From positions 806,001 to 870,000 of the forward strand of contig JACKCH010000011.1 in the NCBI GenBank assembly GCA_020634115.1: a DNA stretch of 64,000 bases. The letters run 5' to 3'. Under the pieces are notes generated by a model that saw only the letters and a program-made list of their open reading frames with translations, had not been told where the DNA came from and did no database searches. A program made the position numbers and the translations under genes. The stretch's first letter is position 1. Every line of letters begins with the position of its first letter. This document shows positions 50,871 through 59,697 of the stretch, one piece after another. The stretch comes from Anaerolineaceae bacterium (GTDB lineage Bacteria > Chloroflexota > Anaerolineae > Aggregatilineales > Phototrophicaceae).

Positions 50871-52169
50871 ATGCCATCTGAAGCAGAGTCCAGCCAGTCA
50901 CCGTCTCCCGAAGCCATCGTCGCATCACCACCGCCTGCACCTGAAACCCTACCCTCTCGCGCATATGCCTGGGATTTCTTCCCGGATGACCAGCCCTTCA
51001 CCTATACCAGTGAAAATGACCCGGCGCTGCTGTATGCGTGGCGCATGTTCCTGGCCTACAATCAGGCGTCTACTCAGTCGAAGATCACATCTATGCGGCT
51101 GCGTGAATGGGCCATAGTCCTAAGCCTGCTCATGACGGCGGTAGCCGCGATTATCAGCAGCAACGCGCAATTGTTCGGCACGGTCCTGACGACCGTCCTT
51201 CAGTACACACTGATTGTGCTGCCAATCATCATCACCGGTGTGCTGACCTTCTCGTCGGAGTTCACGGCGACGCCGGTATGGGCGATCTATCGCCGTGCTG
51301 CCGAGTCGATCCGGCGCGAGATTTATCTGTACCGCCATCAAGCCGGGGACTATGGCGTGGAAAGTGACAAGCGCGAAATCCCCAACACGCAGATTCTCGT
51401 CGCCAAAGTGGATGCCGTGTACCAGTCAACCGAGCAGTATCATGAGTACACTACTTTTCTGCAACACTTCATGGCGGACACCGCAGTCGTCGAGATAGTC
51501 AGGAAGGATGTGATGTGGACATCCGACCAGGGTGAAGGGGGGGATCCCGGCTTTGGCCCGATCCCCGGTGATGTTTACCTGACTGATCGCATTCTACCCC
51601 AGCGCGACTGGTATGTCGGAAAGATACAGTCTGATGAACGCGGCCTGCGCCGGAACCGGATTTATATTCTCATTATTACCGGTCTGGGGTCGCTGGCTGT
51701 CGCCATCAGCGTGCAACTTGGCTGGGTACTGGTCATCACCAGCGCGATGGTCACAACGCTGAACGCGTTGATCGCGTTGCGCCAGCCCACCTCCATGACT
51801 GAGTCTTATGCGCTGGTCGTGCGCAATATGGATACACGCATTGTTTCGTGGCGACTGCTAACACCGGAACAGCGCCAGCAGCCCACCGAAGTGGCGCGGC
51901 TGGTCTATGACATGGAAACGATCATGCAGGCTGAGGAAGACAGGTGGTTCCAGCACACGCTGCAAACCTTCGCCGCCGCCGACAGCATCCTCTACCAGAA
52001 CATCGCCCAGATGACCGGTGGCAAGGTCACTGAGGACCAGGTGAATGAGATACGCAAAGGATTCCAGTCGCCACACCTGGAGCCGCAGACCACCGATACC
52101 GCAGCCGCACCAAACGGCAGCAGCACTGCTCAGCCAGAAGCTGAAGCCGAAGCAGAGGAGCAGGCGTGA
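50871..52169 (+). CDS. DUF4231/SLATT-like membrane protein with two tandem modules
   Basis: The 432-residue protein has a Pro/Ser-rich N-terminal 40 residues, then two two-span modules: spans near 75-130 followed by ATPVWAIYRRAAESIRREIYLYRHQAGDY, and spans near 265-305 followed by a soluble helical segment. Acidic Glu/Ala runs end the protein. The YRxxAExIRxExYLYR pattern is typical of DUF4231/SLATT effectors, which in CBASS- and other nucleotide-sensing antiphage systems are predicted pore formers. No cyclase or sensor partner is adjacent here, so a defence role is only suggested. Ribosome site is weak. The OmpR gene fragment at 52200 begins 30 bases after its stop. Confidence 0.7.
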   Translation: MPSEAESSQSPSPEAIVASPPPAPETLPSRAYAWDFFPDDQPFTYTSENDPALLYAWRMFLAYNQASTQSKITSMRLREWAIVLSLLMTAVAAIISSNAQLFGTVLTTVLQYTLIVLPIIITGVLTFSSEFTATPVWAIYRRAAESIRREIYLYRHQAGDYGVESDKREIPNTQILVAKVDAVYQSTEQYHEYTTFLQHFMADTAVVEIVRKDVMWTSDQGEGGDPGFGPIPGDVYLTDRILPQRDWYVGKIQSDERGLRRNRIYILIITGLGSLAVAISVQLGWVLVITSAMVTTLNALIALRQPTSMTESYALVVRNMDTRIVSWRLLTPEQRQQPTEVARLVYDMETIMQAEEDRWFQHTLQTFAAADSILYQNIAQMTGGKVTEDQVNEIRKGFQSPHLEPQTTDTAAAPNGSSTAQPEAEAEAEEQA

Positions 52170-52199
52170 CTCACTCCCATTCAACTGTACCGGGGGGGA

Positions 52200-52328
52200 A
52201 GTGAGCGCCCGCTGATCTTTGACCGCCTGCATATTGACCCGCACTCGCGGGAAGTGCTGCTGGACGACTGCCCGCTCGTCCTCACCGTCAAAGAATTCGA
52301 CCTGCTGTACTTCCTCGCCAGCCCTCCT
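52200..52328 (+). pseudogene. Duplicated fragment of the OmpR-type response regulator gene
   Basis: The in-frame sequence SERPLIFDRLHIDPHSREVL...LYFLAS matches regulator residues 138-178 of the gene at 49886-50602 (offset of exactly 1903 bases, no gap), with mostly silent or conservative changes (R/H, R/H, S/C, A/V). It has no start, promoter or remainder of the gene. It lies 30 bases after the DUF4231-like stop, so that gene sits between the parent and its fragment. Confidence 0.85.
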
Positions 52329-52360
52329 TCGAGGGGACGTAGGTCTCCCGTCTCAGTCGC

Positions 52361-52440
52361 CGCGCAAACGGGGCGGAAGTCAGTCCAGCCATGACCCACA
52401 AGTCTCCCCCGCTGGCGAGGGAGATTCAGAGGGGGTAAAG
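52361..52440. repeat. Truncated relative of the MITE-like element
   Basis: It shares GCAAACGGGGCGG, ACCCACAAGTCTCCCC and GGGAGATTCAGAGGGGGT-type blocks in order with 27096-27172. It follows directly after the regulator fragment and lacks both terminal inverted repeats. No gene is present in 52441-52558. Confidence 0.6.
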
Positions 52441-52558
52441 CATATCCTAAAAATGGATGAAATGTGCCTTAACTTGGCACACCAGAGACGGCTTGTTTGC
52501 CGTCCCCGTGAATGCGTGATTGAGTTAAGTTCCAATGTCGTGCGAAACCCTGACCGGT

Positions 52559-54268
52559 TTAGCGCCTGCCAGGGCCGCGCATCCCCCCCATACCGCCAAA
52601 CTGGGTCACATTACTCGACACGGTGAAACTGGTGTACTCCGTCCCCGACGTATAGTTTCCGCCCTGATACAGACCATCCACCGCCAAGCCGTCGCTGCTG
52701 CCGCCCAGATAGACCGTGTAACTCATGCCAGTGACCAATGCCGGTGAGGCGAAGACAATAGACTGGTAGGCCTTGGATGGTGCGAAGGTGAGGACGTTGC
52801 TGCCGTCAGCGGCCTGGATATGCACCAGCGTACCGGCCTGCTGAACCGTGTCCAGATTCAGCAGCAGCACACTCTGGGTCGAGGAGGTATCGGGGGCCTG
52901 CGCCATGCCCGCGCTGCCAGCGGCGACGAGGAGACCGCCGCTGAGGGTGAAATAGCCGTCGTAGTCCAACGCGCCGTTCATGTTTTCAGTCGGGCCGTTG
53001 ACGATCACTGTGCCGCCGGTCATCTCAATTGAACCATTGGCGTCAATGCCATCGCCCGCCGCATTGATGATGATACTGCCGCCGTTGATATAGATGAAGT
53101 AGTTACCCAGCGCCGCGAAGTTATTCGGCCTCGCACCGCGCCCCGGTTGGCCGCCCATACCGGAACTATCAGCCCCCCCGGCGACATTGAGACCGTCATC
53201 GCTGGAAACCAGGGAGATGTTCCCGGCGTTGATGGTGATGATAGCACTTTCGAGGCCTTCATAGGACGTGCTGACAACGATGTCGCCGTCGTTAATCGTC
53301 AGGTTGGCATCGGCGTGCATTCCATCGTCACCGGTGGCAATGGCGAAGCTGCCCCCGTTAATGACAATGGTATCGTTCGAGTGGACGGCGTCATCTGCCG
53401 CGTTGATGGTAAAGTTGCCCCCGTTGATGGTGACATTCACAAGGCCCTTAATGCCTTTGGCGGAGAGGTCGGCGCTAAAGTTGGCACTGCTGCCCCCGGC
53501 GGTGATGAGGCTGAAGCTGCCGCCGTCAATAGTCACGTTCGTCTCGGCCTGAATAGCGTCGCCCCCGGCGTTGATAGTGAACGTGCCGCTTGCGATGTGG
53601 ATATAGCCGAGGCTGGCATCCTCATCTTCATCGGATTTCAGGCCATCGCCCCCGGCACTCAGGTTCAGGGTCGCGCCGCTAATGAGCAGCGAGTCTTTGC
53701 CCCGGATACCATCATCCACCGCGTTCACCGTAATGATCGCGTCTCGAATCACCAGATTGTCTTTGCTGGCAATCCCATCATTGTAGTGGGCATCAACGGT
53801 CAGACTGCCATAACCGGAGATAGTCATATCGTCGTCACTGAATACAGCGGCGTTGGGTTCGTCGTCTTCCGGGTTTTCATAGACATAGGTCACGGCGTCT
53901 GACACATAATTCTGACTGCCATCCGCCAGGATAATTTCGACGGCGGCGGCCTTCATCACGTTAATCGGCGCGGAGGTCGAATTGCGAATATCCACACCGT
54001 TCAGAATAAGCGTAACCGGCTCAAAATCGTTGGTTTTGACAGCCAGCTGTCCATCATTCAGCGTTCCGCTGACCTCATAAGTGCCTGCTGCCGTAATCGT
54101 CACGAGGCTGCCGTTGGCGGTGGCGCCCGCCCCATCCACTACGATAGAGTCGCCGTTCAGGGTGATGTGGGTGACGGTGTTATCCTGGGCGGCTGCGGCC
54201 AGCACGTTACTGCCCAACAGTACGGTCACGAGGGCCAACAAAACGGGGATTACGTACTTTGCTTTCAT
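52559..54268 (-). CDS. Cthe_2159-like (DUF4353) secreted carbohydrate-binding beta-helix protein
   Basis: The 569-residue protein has a signal peptide (KAKYVIPVLLALVTVLLGSNVLAAAA, cleavage near residue 27) and a long series of parallel beta-helix turns with repeated DGI/DDGI/DGL and GGSF motifs (DDGIRGKDSLLIS, GGDGLKSDEDED, GGDAIQAETNVTIDGGSF), ending in a C-terminal beta domain (FTVSSNVTQFGGMGGMRG). Cthe_2159 from Clostridium thermocellum binds cellulose and acid-sugars using calcium; the Asp-rich turns here fit calcium binding. The function here is inferred. GGAGC precedes the ATG. A Gly/Met-rich C-terminus (MGGQPGRGARP within and MRGPGRR at the end) is unusual. Confidence 0.88.
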   Translation of the reverse strand: MKAKYVIPVLLALVTVLLGSNVLAAAAQDNTVTHITLNGDSIVVDGAGATANGSLVTITAAGTYEVSGTLNDGQLAVKTNDFEPVTLILNGVDIRNSTSAPINVMKAAAVEIILADGSQNYVSDAVTYVYENPEDDEPNAAVFSDDDMTISGYGSLTVDAHYNDGIASKDNLVIRDAIITVNAVDDGIRGKDSLLISGATLNLSAGGDGLKSDEDEDASLGYIHIASGTFTINAGGDAIQAETNVTIDGGSFSLITAGGSSANFSADLSAKGIKGLVNVTINGGNFTINAADDAVHSNDTIVINGGSFAIATGDDGMHADANLTINDGDIVVSTSYEGLESAIITINAGNISLVSSDDGLNVAGGADSSGMGGQPGRGARPNNFAALGNYFIYINGGSIIINAAGDGIDANGSIEMTGGTVIVNGPTENMNGALDYDGYFTLSGGLLVAAGSAGMAQAPDTSSTQSVLLLNLDTVQQAGTLVHIQAADGSNVLTFAPSKAYQSIVFASPALVTGMSYTVYLGGSSDGLAVDGLYQGGNYTSGTEYTSFTVSSNVTQFGGMGGMRGPGRR

Positions 54269-54636
54269 TGAGTTGCTCCTGTTTTCTGCAAAGGGAATGG
54301 TACAGTTCCGACTCAGTCGGAGAAATTGTCGGTATAATCGTTGCCGCCCGCAAACCTGACCTGCGAGTTTTGGATGGCATTGGCGTCACAATAGATGGTG
54401 ATCCGCGCCGAAGCGCGCATGAAGTTCAGATTGCCAATTTCGAGCGGACTCCTTATGTCAGTTCGTGGATATGAGACTGCTGCGATATGAAGTACTAACC
54501 AGTCCAGAGGCTTTTACTACGCCTCATGCCGCTTGGAAAAATTGTAAGGGAAAGATGTCTGGAACCCATTAAGGAAATATGGAAATTCTATGGAGACGCT
54601 ATTTTTTTGGGGGGGGATTAGCCGGTTCACACGCCG
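54269..54636. other. Intergenic region upstream of the beta-helix gene
   Basis: There is no well-supported gene in these 368 bases. CCGACTCAGTCGG (about 54307-54319) is a 13-base palindrome, and a plus-strand frame from about 54348 (KPDLRVLDGIGVTIDGDPRR...) looks somewhat protein-like but lacks a start with a ribosome site. A run TTTTTTTGGGGGGG lies near 54601-54615. Confidence 0.45.
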
Positions 54637-55752
54637 TCAGACGCCGACCAGTTCCCGGTAGAGACTCACTGTCGCGGCGGCGACCTGCTGGTGTGTGAAA
54701 TGGGCCAGTACGCGCGCGCGGCCTTTTTCCGCCAGCACTCGGCGCAGAGCGGTGTCGGTTTGCAGACGGCGTAGGCAGTCCGTTACAGCTGTGGTGTCAC
54801 CTTCGGGGAAGATCAGCCCGGCATCCCCAATCACGCCGGGAATCGCGCCGCTGGATGAACCAACCACCGGGACACCCGTTGCCATCGCCTCGACCAGCAC
54901 CCGCCCGAACTGCTCTTTCCAGTTGGGGCGCGTCAGGGAGGGCAGCACCAGCACGTCCAGCCGGGCGTATTCCTTCGGAATTTCGGCGGATGGCATCCAC
55001 TCGATCATGTCCAGCCGTTCCGCGATGCCGAGTTGATCGGCCTGTTCCAGTAAAGCGGCTTTTTGCGGGCCACTGCCGATCACCCGCAACCGCCAATCCC
55101 CGGCCAACTGCGCGGCAGCATCCAACAATAGCGCTGCGCCTTTTTCTTCCACCAAGCGACCTAAGAATCCAATCGTGAAGGGGCGACCTACTTTCTCCGG
55201 CAAACAGTTTTCCGGCCTGAAGAGTTCCGGGTCAGTGCCGAACTGAGGGATCACGCGGAGCGGACCGGTATAGCCTTTTTCGCGCCAGATAGCGACAGCG
55301 CTCTCCGTCCCCATCAGCGCGGCGTCCACATTCCGCAGCAGCCATGATTCCCCCCAGGAGAAAGGCGGCGGGTAACGACGGGAGAGGTTCTGCCAGCTAA
55401 AGAACAGGGTTTTCGCCCCGGCGCGGCGGGCATGGTAGAAGGCCTGCCACGCCGCGAGGTTATACGGTTCTTCGTCAATGTGGACGATGTGCGGCTGAAA
55501 TTCGCGCAGCCGCGCTCCCAGGCCAGGATAATGGTGCAGGTGAAAATTCCCGTTGAGGCGAATCGGCAGGGTTTCCAACCGGTAGCCTGTGGTATAAACC
55601 CGCTCCAGGGGTGTTTCTCCGCGTTCGTCTTTCCAGGAAGGCGGGACAAGCGTCAGAAGTTCAACCCCCAGGCGGGCGATTTCTTCAAGTTTGCGTTGGT
55701 AGATGCCCACCACGCAGGCTTTCGACAGCATCAGGACACGGATCATCGGCAT
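54637..55752 (-). CDS. Glycosyltransferase family 4 (GT-B fold)
   Basis: The 371-residue enzyme has the GT4 layout: N-terminal acceptor-binding Rossmann domain (residues 1-180, ending with the RVIPQFGTDPELF turn typical of GT4) and a C-terminal donor domain with GFLGRLVEEKGAALLLDAAAQL and the E-x7-E-like block EQFGRVLVEAMATGVPVVGSSSGAIPGVIGDAGLIF. It transfers a sugar from a nucleotide donor to a lipid, protein or glycan acceptor not identified here. Start uncertain: ATG 55752 or 55746, both with weak ribosome sites. No glycan cluster surrounds it. Confidence 0.9.
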   Translation of the reverse strand: MPMIRVLMLSKACVVGIYQRKLEEIARLGVELLTLVPPSWKDERGETPLERVYTTGYRLETLPIRLNGNFHLHHYPGLGARLREFQPHIVHIDEEPYNLAAWQAFYHARRAGAKTLFFSWQNLSRRYPPPFSWGESWLLRNVDAALMGTESAVAIWREKGYTGPLRVIPQFGTDPELFRPENCLPEKVGRPFTIGFLGRLVEEKGAALLLDAAAQLAGDWRLRVIGSGPQKAALLEQADQLGIAERLDMIEWMPSAEIPKEYARLDVLVLPSLTRPNWKEQFGRVLVEAMATGVPVVGSSSGAIPGVIGDAGLIFPEGDTTAVTDCLRRLQTDTALRRVLAEKGRARVLAHFTHQQVAAATVSLYRELVGV

Positions 55753-55838
55753 TCTCAGTGGATTGGGATGGGTTGCGTCCCCATTCTAACCGCGTCACCC
55801 AGATTTCCGTAGTGTGACCTCGAAACACCCCGCAACAC

Positions 55839-56774
55839 CTACCCCAACGCCGTAATCAGGGCGTCCGCCGTGCCTTTGCGTTCGATCAGGCCGCAGCCTT
55901 CCAACCGCCGCAGCAGATCAATCCAATGTTCACGCCGGGGGTCATTCGCGAGCACAGAGCGTAGAATCGTGGCCGCCGCTTCAATATCCCCGTCATTATC
56001 AGCCAGTGTCACCGCCTGCCAGAAGGGGATTTCTTCCAGTTCCGGGGCTTGCGCCCGCGCCAGCGCCCAACCCGCCAGGGCTTCTTCCCGCTGCCCGGCA
56101 TCGAACGCCCGCGAAGCCTTGCGATCCAGAAGCTGCGCCCCGGCCAACCGTACCAACCGGGTGAGTTCCTTTACCGGGTCAGCATGTTCATCCACTCGCA
56201 CATCGTAGAGTGTCATCCAGGAAGGATCGTTCTTATCCCCGGAGACGACTTTCAGGGCCGCCGACTGCATCCCCCGAATATCCCCATCCTCTTCCTGCGC
56301 CGCCATCAGTGCCGCCATCATGCGCTCGGCCAGGTTGCCGGATGCGTTCTCGTAAGCGGCGACCATCGCGGGGATCACCGTGTCGCGGGTCATCATATTG
56401 GCCTGGACGCTATAGCCCTCGCCGGTGTGGTGGCTGGCATAGGGGATACAACCGTCACCTGTCCAGGCGGCGGCCCTGCCTTGGGCATCCACCACCCCTA
56501 ACTGACGCCGGTTCGCGCCCTCGTCCGAAGCGGCCAGCGCCGCCACCACATAGGACGCGGGAACTCCTTCTTTGAGCATGGTCAGCCCCATCGGGCCGAA
56601 GCTGACATTAGAGAGCGACTGCGTGGCGAGGGCGCCGACGCCGGGCAGCAGCCAGGGGACAACCCGCCCCACACTCATCTGGTGAGTCTGCACGGCCACA
56701 CCCAACCACCCGGTCTCCGGGTCACGCGCCACAATACTGTAGGTGCTGAAAAGCTGTGTATAGTGAAAACGCAT
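55839..56774 (-). CDS. DUF1028 domain protein (Ntn-hydrolase-like)
   Basis: The 311-residue protein opens TYSIVARDPETGWLGVAVQTHQMSVGRVVPWLLPGVGALATQS, the signature of DUF1028, with an Ntn-hydrolase-type fold over residues 1-215 (VSGDKNDPSWMTLYDVRVDEHADPVKELTRLV near the end). A C-terminal segment (residues 220-311) of helical repeats (ALAGWALARAQAPELEEIPFW) resembles a TPR-like unit. Reaction unknown; family members may hydrolyse amides. It is upstream of the GT4 gene on the same strand. Confidence 0.9.
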   Translation of the reverse strand: MRFHYTQLFSTYSIVARDPETGWLGVAVQTHQMSVGRVVPWLLPGVGALATQSLSNVSFGPMGLTMLKEGVPASYVVAALAASDEGANRRQLGVVDAQGRAAAWTGDGCIPYASHHTGEGYSVQANMMTRDTVIPAMVAAYENASGNLAERMMAALMAAQEEDGDIRGMQSAALKVVSGDKNDPSWMTLYDVRVDEHADPVKELTRLVRLAGAQLLDRKASRAFDAGQREEALAGWALARAQAPELEEIPFWQAVTLADNDGDIEAAATILRSVLANDPRREHWIDLLRRLEGCGLIERKGTADALITALG

Positions 56775-56939
56775 GTCGCCTGACCTTTCTGCTATTATAT
56801 AAGTCTGCTACATGAATTGTACCCCGCCTGGGGCGAGCGCGAAACGTCCCTCATACCAATATCGCTTTCCTCCCTCCGGCGCGATTCCGGCGGATTGAGT
56901 ACAATAAAGGTGGTGGGAGAACAGTCTAGGAGAAACATC

Positions 56940-57635
56940 ATGGCGCTGCCGCATATCGGAATCACAACCAGTTTCACAAACGGCAAGCAAATGGTTGACC
57001 ATGCTTATGTTCAGGCAGTGGTGGCGGCAGGCGGCCTACCTTTGATCGTCCCGATGCTTGAATCCGGCAGTGCGTTAGCAGATTTTGTCGAGTTGTTGGA
57101 CGGCCTCATCATCACTGGCGGCCCGGCAATCACCCAGAACATGATTGGTGCGCTGCCCGATGACCTCCCACCCACCGACCCGGTACGCACCCAGGCCGAT
57201 GAAGCGATTTACGCCGCCATGCGCGATCGGCCTGTCTTCGGCATCTGTTATGGGATGCAGTTCATCAACGCCCAGTCCGGGGGCATTATCTACTCCGATA
57301 TTCAGGCGCACAAACCCCGTGCGATTATCCACAGTGCCAGTCGCGGTGGACACGACCATGAAGTCCAGCTTGAGCGCGATTCCCGCATCGCTAAACTGTT
57401 TCATGGCGAAAACCTGCTGGTGAACAGCTATCACATCCAGGCGGTGGCCGAAGTCGGCAAAGGGATGCGTGCGGTAGGTTTCGGGCCGGATGGCGTGATC
57501 GAAGCAATTGAGTCTGAAGATGGCCGCCTGATGGGTGTACAGTTCCACCCGGAACGTATGGATGAACAGGGCAAACCGCTGTTCCAGGACTTTGTGGAAC
57601 AGTGCCGCGTCTGGCGAGAGCGCAGATCCGGGTAA
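56940..57635 (+). CDS. Class I glutamine amidotransferase-like gamma-glutamyl hydrolase (PuuD-like)
   Basis: The 231-residue protein starts LPHIGITTSFTNGKQMVDHAYVQAVVAAGGLPLIVP, like gamma-Glu-GABA hydrolases, and carries DGLIITGGPAI, nucleophile Cys in GICYGMQFINAQSGG (near residue 104), and His-Glu of VQFHPERMDEQGKPLF. It probably cleaves a gamma-glutamyl amide in polyamine or related amino compound degradation. AGGAG precedes ATG 56940; a longer frame upstream is unsupported. It is convergent with the membrane protein gene downstream (nine bases between stops). Polyamine pathway genes are not adjacent. Confidence 0.9.
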   Translation: MALPHIGITTSFTNGKQMVDHAYVQAVVAAGGLPLIVPMLESGSALADFVELLDGLIITGGPAITQNMIGALPDDLPPTDPVRTQADEAIYAAMRDRPVFGICYGMQFINAQSGGIIYSDIQAHKPRAIIHSASRGGHDHEVQLERDSRIAKLFHGENLLVNSYHIQAVAEVGKGMRAVGFGPDGVIEAIESEDGRLMGVQFHPERMDEQGKPLFQDFVEQCRVWRERRSG

Positions 57636-57644
57636 GAAACGTGG

Positions 57645-58661
57645 CTACATCCGCCGCGTCTGTATCTGGTGGGTGTAGTGCCGGGCGCCCAGCACCAATG
57701 CCACCGTCGGCAGCCACGCCAGGCCGTAGGCGGTGAACCCCAGCCCGATCAGCGTTTGCTGGTTGACGGTTTCAATTTCGATCAGCGGCAGGTTGTAACA
57801 AACCAGCGCCAACCCGCCGAACAGAGCGATCACCCCCGCGAACTGCCGCGCCGACAATGGGCGCACCGGCAGGCACGCATCCAACACAATCAGTGGGCGC
57901 TCCCGCTGGCGGAACCACAGAATGAGCCAGCAACCCCCCAGCAGTAAGGCGGCGACCAGCAGCCAGTCCAGTGGTACTCTGCCCTGACTCACCTGATAGA
58001 CCAGCAGCGCCAGCAGCAGCCCAACCAGGGGCAGCCAGCCCCGCCAGGATAGCTGTAAATTGCGCGGCAGCGTATCGCTCGAACGGGCCAGGAACAGCGC
58101 CGCCAGGACGAGCGCCAGCCCCACCGCCCCAACCAGCAGCATGACCGGCAGACCGACTACCGGAGAGGGCGGGTCATCCAGCACCGGGAACCAGCGCACC
58201 CAGAATCCCCAGGCGATGCCCAGTACCACAGTTCCCGCGATAAGCCGCCGGTAATGGCGTCCCCCGCTGGTCAGCGCCACCAGCAGGCCGATCATTTCCG
58301 CTCCCATCAGGCTGTACATACCCATCACGCGGGTGAGGAACGTGCGCGGTAAATCCACCAGGGCGAACTGCGGATTCACAACCATACCCATCAGCAGGCC
58401 GTAGACACCCGCCACCACCATCACGCCAAACAGGTCATGCACCTGGTAACGCGCCAACAAATCCAACACCAATACGGCTAACAGTACATACCCCGCCACC
58501 ACCAGTAGCCAGTCCAGCGGCGAACGATCCAGCGGATTCGGCCATAACAGGATGTCCGAGCCGAACGCCAGCAGGACGGCCAGCAGCAGCCGCAGGCGGA
58601 GAGCAGACTGTGGCCTCCCGGATGAAGCGGATTCAAGTGGAGCGGATGCATGATCCATCAT
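57645..58661 (-). CDS. Polytopic membrane protein of unknown function
   Basis: The 338-residue protein has about ten membrane spans, with a charged loop near 175-200. I recognise no family or catalytic motif. The conserved-looking RVMGMYSLMGAEMIGLL and ALVCYNLPLIEIETVNQQ might help classify it. Start: two adjacent ATGs at 58661 and 58658 without a strong ribosome site; the upstream frame adds a non-membrane stretch. It is divergent from the hemolysin III gene. Confidence 0.72.
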   Translation of the reverse strand: MMDHASAPLESASSGRPQSALRLRLLLAVLLAFGSDILLWPNPLDRSPLDWLLVVAGYVLLAVLVLDLLARYQVHDLFGVMVVAGVYGLLMGMVVNPQFALVDLPRTFLTRVMGMYSLMGAEMIGLLVALTSGGRHYRRLIAGTVVLGIAWGFWVRWFPVLDDPPSPVVGLPVMLLVGAVGLALVLAALFLARSSDTLPRNLQLSWRGWLPLVGLLLALLVYQVSQGRVPLDWLLVAALLLGGCWLILWFRQRERPLIVLDACLPVRPLSARQFAGVIALFGGLALVCYNLPLIEIETVNQQTLIGLGFTAYGLAWLPTVALVLGARHYTHQIQTRRM

Positions 58662-58829
58662 GTTGTGTGTATTCCTGTGCTGCGGGCAGTGTATCATTTG
58701 CGCGAACTCTCCCCTAGTGTAGTTCAGATGTCCCATGCGCGACAAACCGAATTAACCATTCTTTTAGGCTCTGGCGAAGACACATCAGGGATAATGGAAT
58801 CAGGCACATCAGGGAAAAGAGGGGAAACC

Positions 58830-59471
58830 ATGTCGCGTTTTCGGGAGCCGGTGAACGGTTTTACCCACCTGGCTGGAGCAGTGCTGGCCGCCGCCGGGTT
58901 GGTCTGGTTGCTGGTTCTTAACCAGAACGAACCGGCACGCATGGTGGCGGTAGCGGTCTACGGCGTAAGCATGATCGCCCTGTATACCGCCAGCGCGACG
59001 CTGCACCTGACACGTGGCACCCAGCGGGTGATGTTCTGGCTGCGCCGCCTCGACCATGCCGCAATTTACCTGCTCATCGCCGGGACATACACCCCGATTG
59101 TCTACATGGTGCTGACCGGTCAATGGCGCTGGGGGACGCTGGTGCTGATGTGGGGCGCGGCGGTGGCCGGAGTGGTCTACAAACTGCTGTTCCTCAAGAA
59201 GGATGGCTGGCTCTCACTGTTATTCTATATCGGGATGGGCTGTTTAGGACTGGTTTCCCTGCCACAGGCTGTCGGTGTGATGCCGGGGGACGCCGCTGTT
59301 CTCATCGCGTTGGGCGGCGCGGTATATATCGCCGGGGCGCTCATCTTCGGCTTCAAACGCCCCAACCCGCACCCACTGTTCGGTCATCATGAAATCTGGC
59401 ATCTGTTCGTGCTGGGCGGGAGCGCCTTCCACTACGCCGCGATTGTCGTCCTCTCGGTTCGGCTGGGGTAG
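58830..59471 (+). CDS. Hemolysin III family (PAQR) membrane protein
   Basis: The 213-residue protein has seven spans and the PAQR motifs: EPVNGFTHLAGAVLAAAG (near residue 4), SATLHLTRG, LRRLDHAAIYLLIAGTYTPI and the C-terminal FGHHEIWHLFVLGGSAFHY, where the His residues bind zinc in PAQR-family hydrolases. Bacterial members are probably membrane ceramidase- or phospholipase-like hydrolases, despite the name. AGAGGGGAAACC precedes ATG 58830. Octamer and heptamer arrays follow its stop. Confidence 0.93.
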   Translation: MSRFREPVNGFTHLAGAVLAAAGLVWLLVLNQNEPARMVAVAVYGVSMIALYTASATLHLTRGTQRVMFWLRRLDHAAIYLLIAGTYTPIVYMVLTGQWRWGTLVLMWGAAVAGVVYKLLFLKKDGWLSLLFYIGMGCLGLVSLPQAVGVMPGDAAVLIALGGAVYIAGALIFGFKRPNPHPLFGHHEIWHLFVLGGSAFHYAAIVVLSVRLG

Positions 59472-59478
59472 CGAGTTC

Positions 59479-59523
59479 TCAGTGGTCAGCCGTCAGTTGT
59501 CAGTTTCAGCCCTCAGTTATCAG
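59479..59523. repeat. Seven-base-period array (TCAGnnn)
   Basis: TCAG recurs at 59479, 59486, 59493, 59500, 59506, 59513 and 59520, a 7-bp period with one six-base step. It starts eight bases after the hemolysin III stop and is non-coding. Confidence 0.8.
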
Positions 59524-59531
59524 GAAAAGAT

Positions 59532-59628
59532 AGCTCAATAGCCAATTAGCTTGATAGCTGGTTAGCCAGAAAGCCCAAAGTTCTAATGCGCTAAAGTGCT
59601 ATTCAGCTAACATGCTAAAAAGCTAACA
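59532..59628. repeat. Eight-base-period array (AGCnnnnn, then GCTAAnnn)
   Basis: AGC falls at 59532, 59540, 59548, 59556, 59564 and 59572, and GCTA at 59590, 59598, 59606, 59614 and 59622, all exactly eight bases apart except for one phase slip of one base between the blocks. The eight-base units are rich in A/T apart from the GC. It is non-coding and directly downstream of the seven-base array. Confidence 0.8.
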
Positions 59629-59697
59629 ACCATCAGCCCGTAATCAATAGAAAGAATGTGCTAAAATCAAAGTGGTGAATAGAGGGGATTGAGGGAG

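Noticed and set aside
53147..53902. 251-codon plus-strand frame within the beta-helix gene
   Set aside because: It is an antisense shadow of a repetitive gene with no ribosome site.
54259..54474. 71-codon plus-strand frame upstream of the beta-helix gene
   Set aside because: Part of it looks protein-like, but it starts antisense to the signal-peptide region, lacks a ribosome site and matches no family I know.
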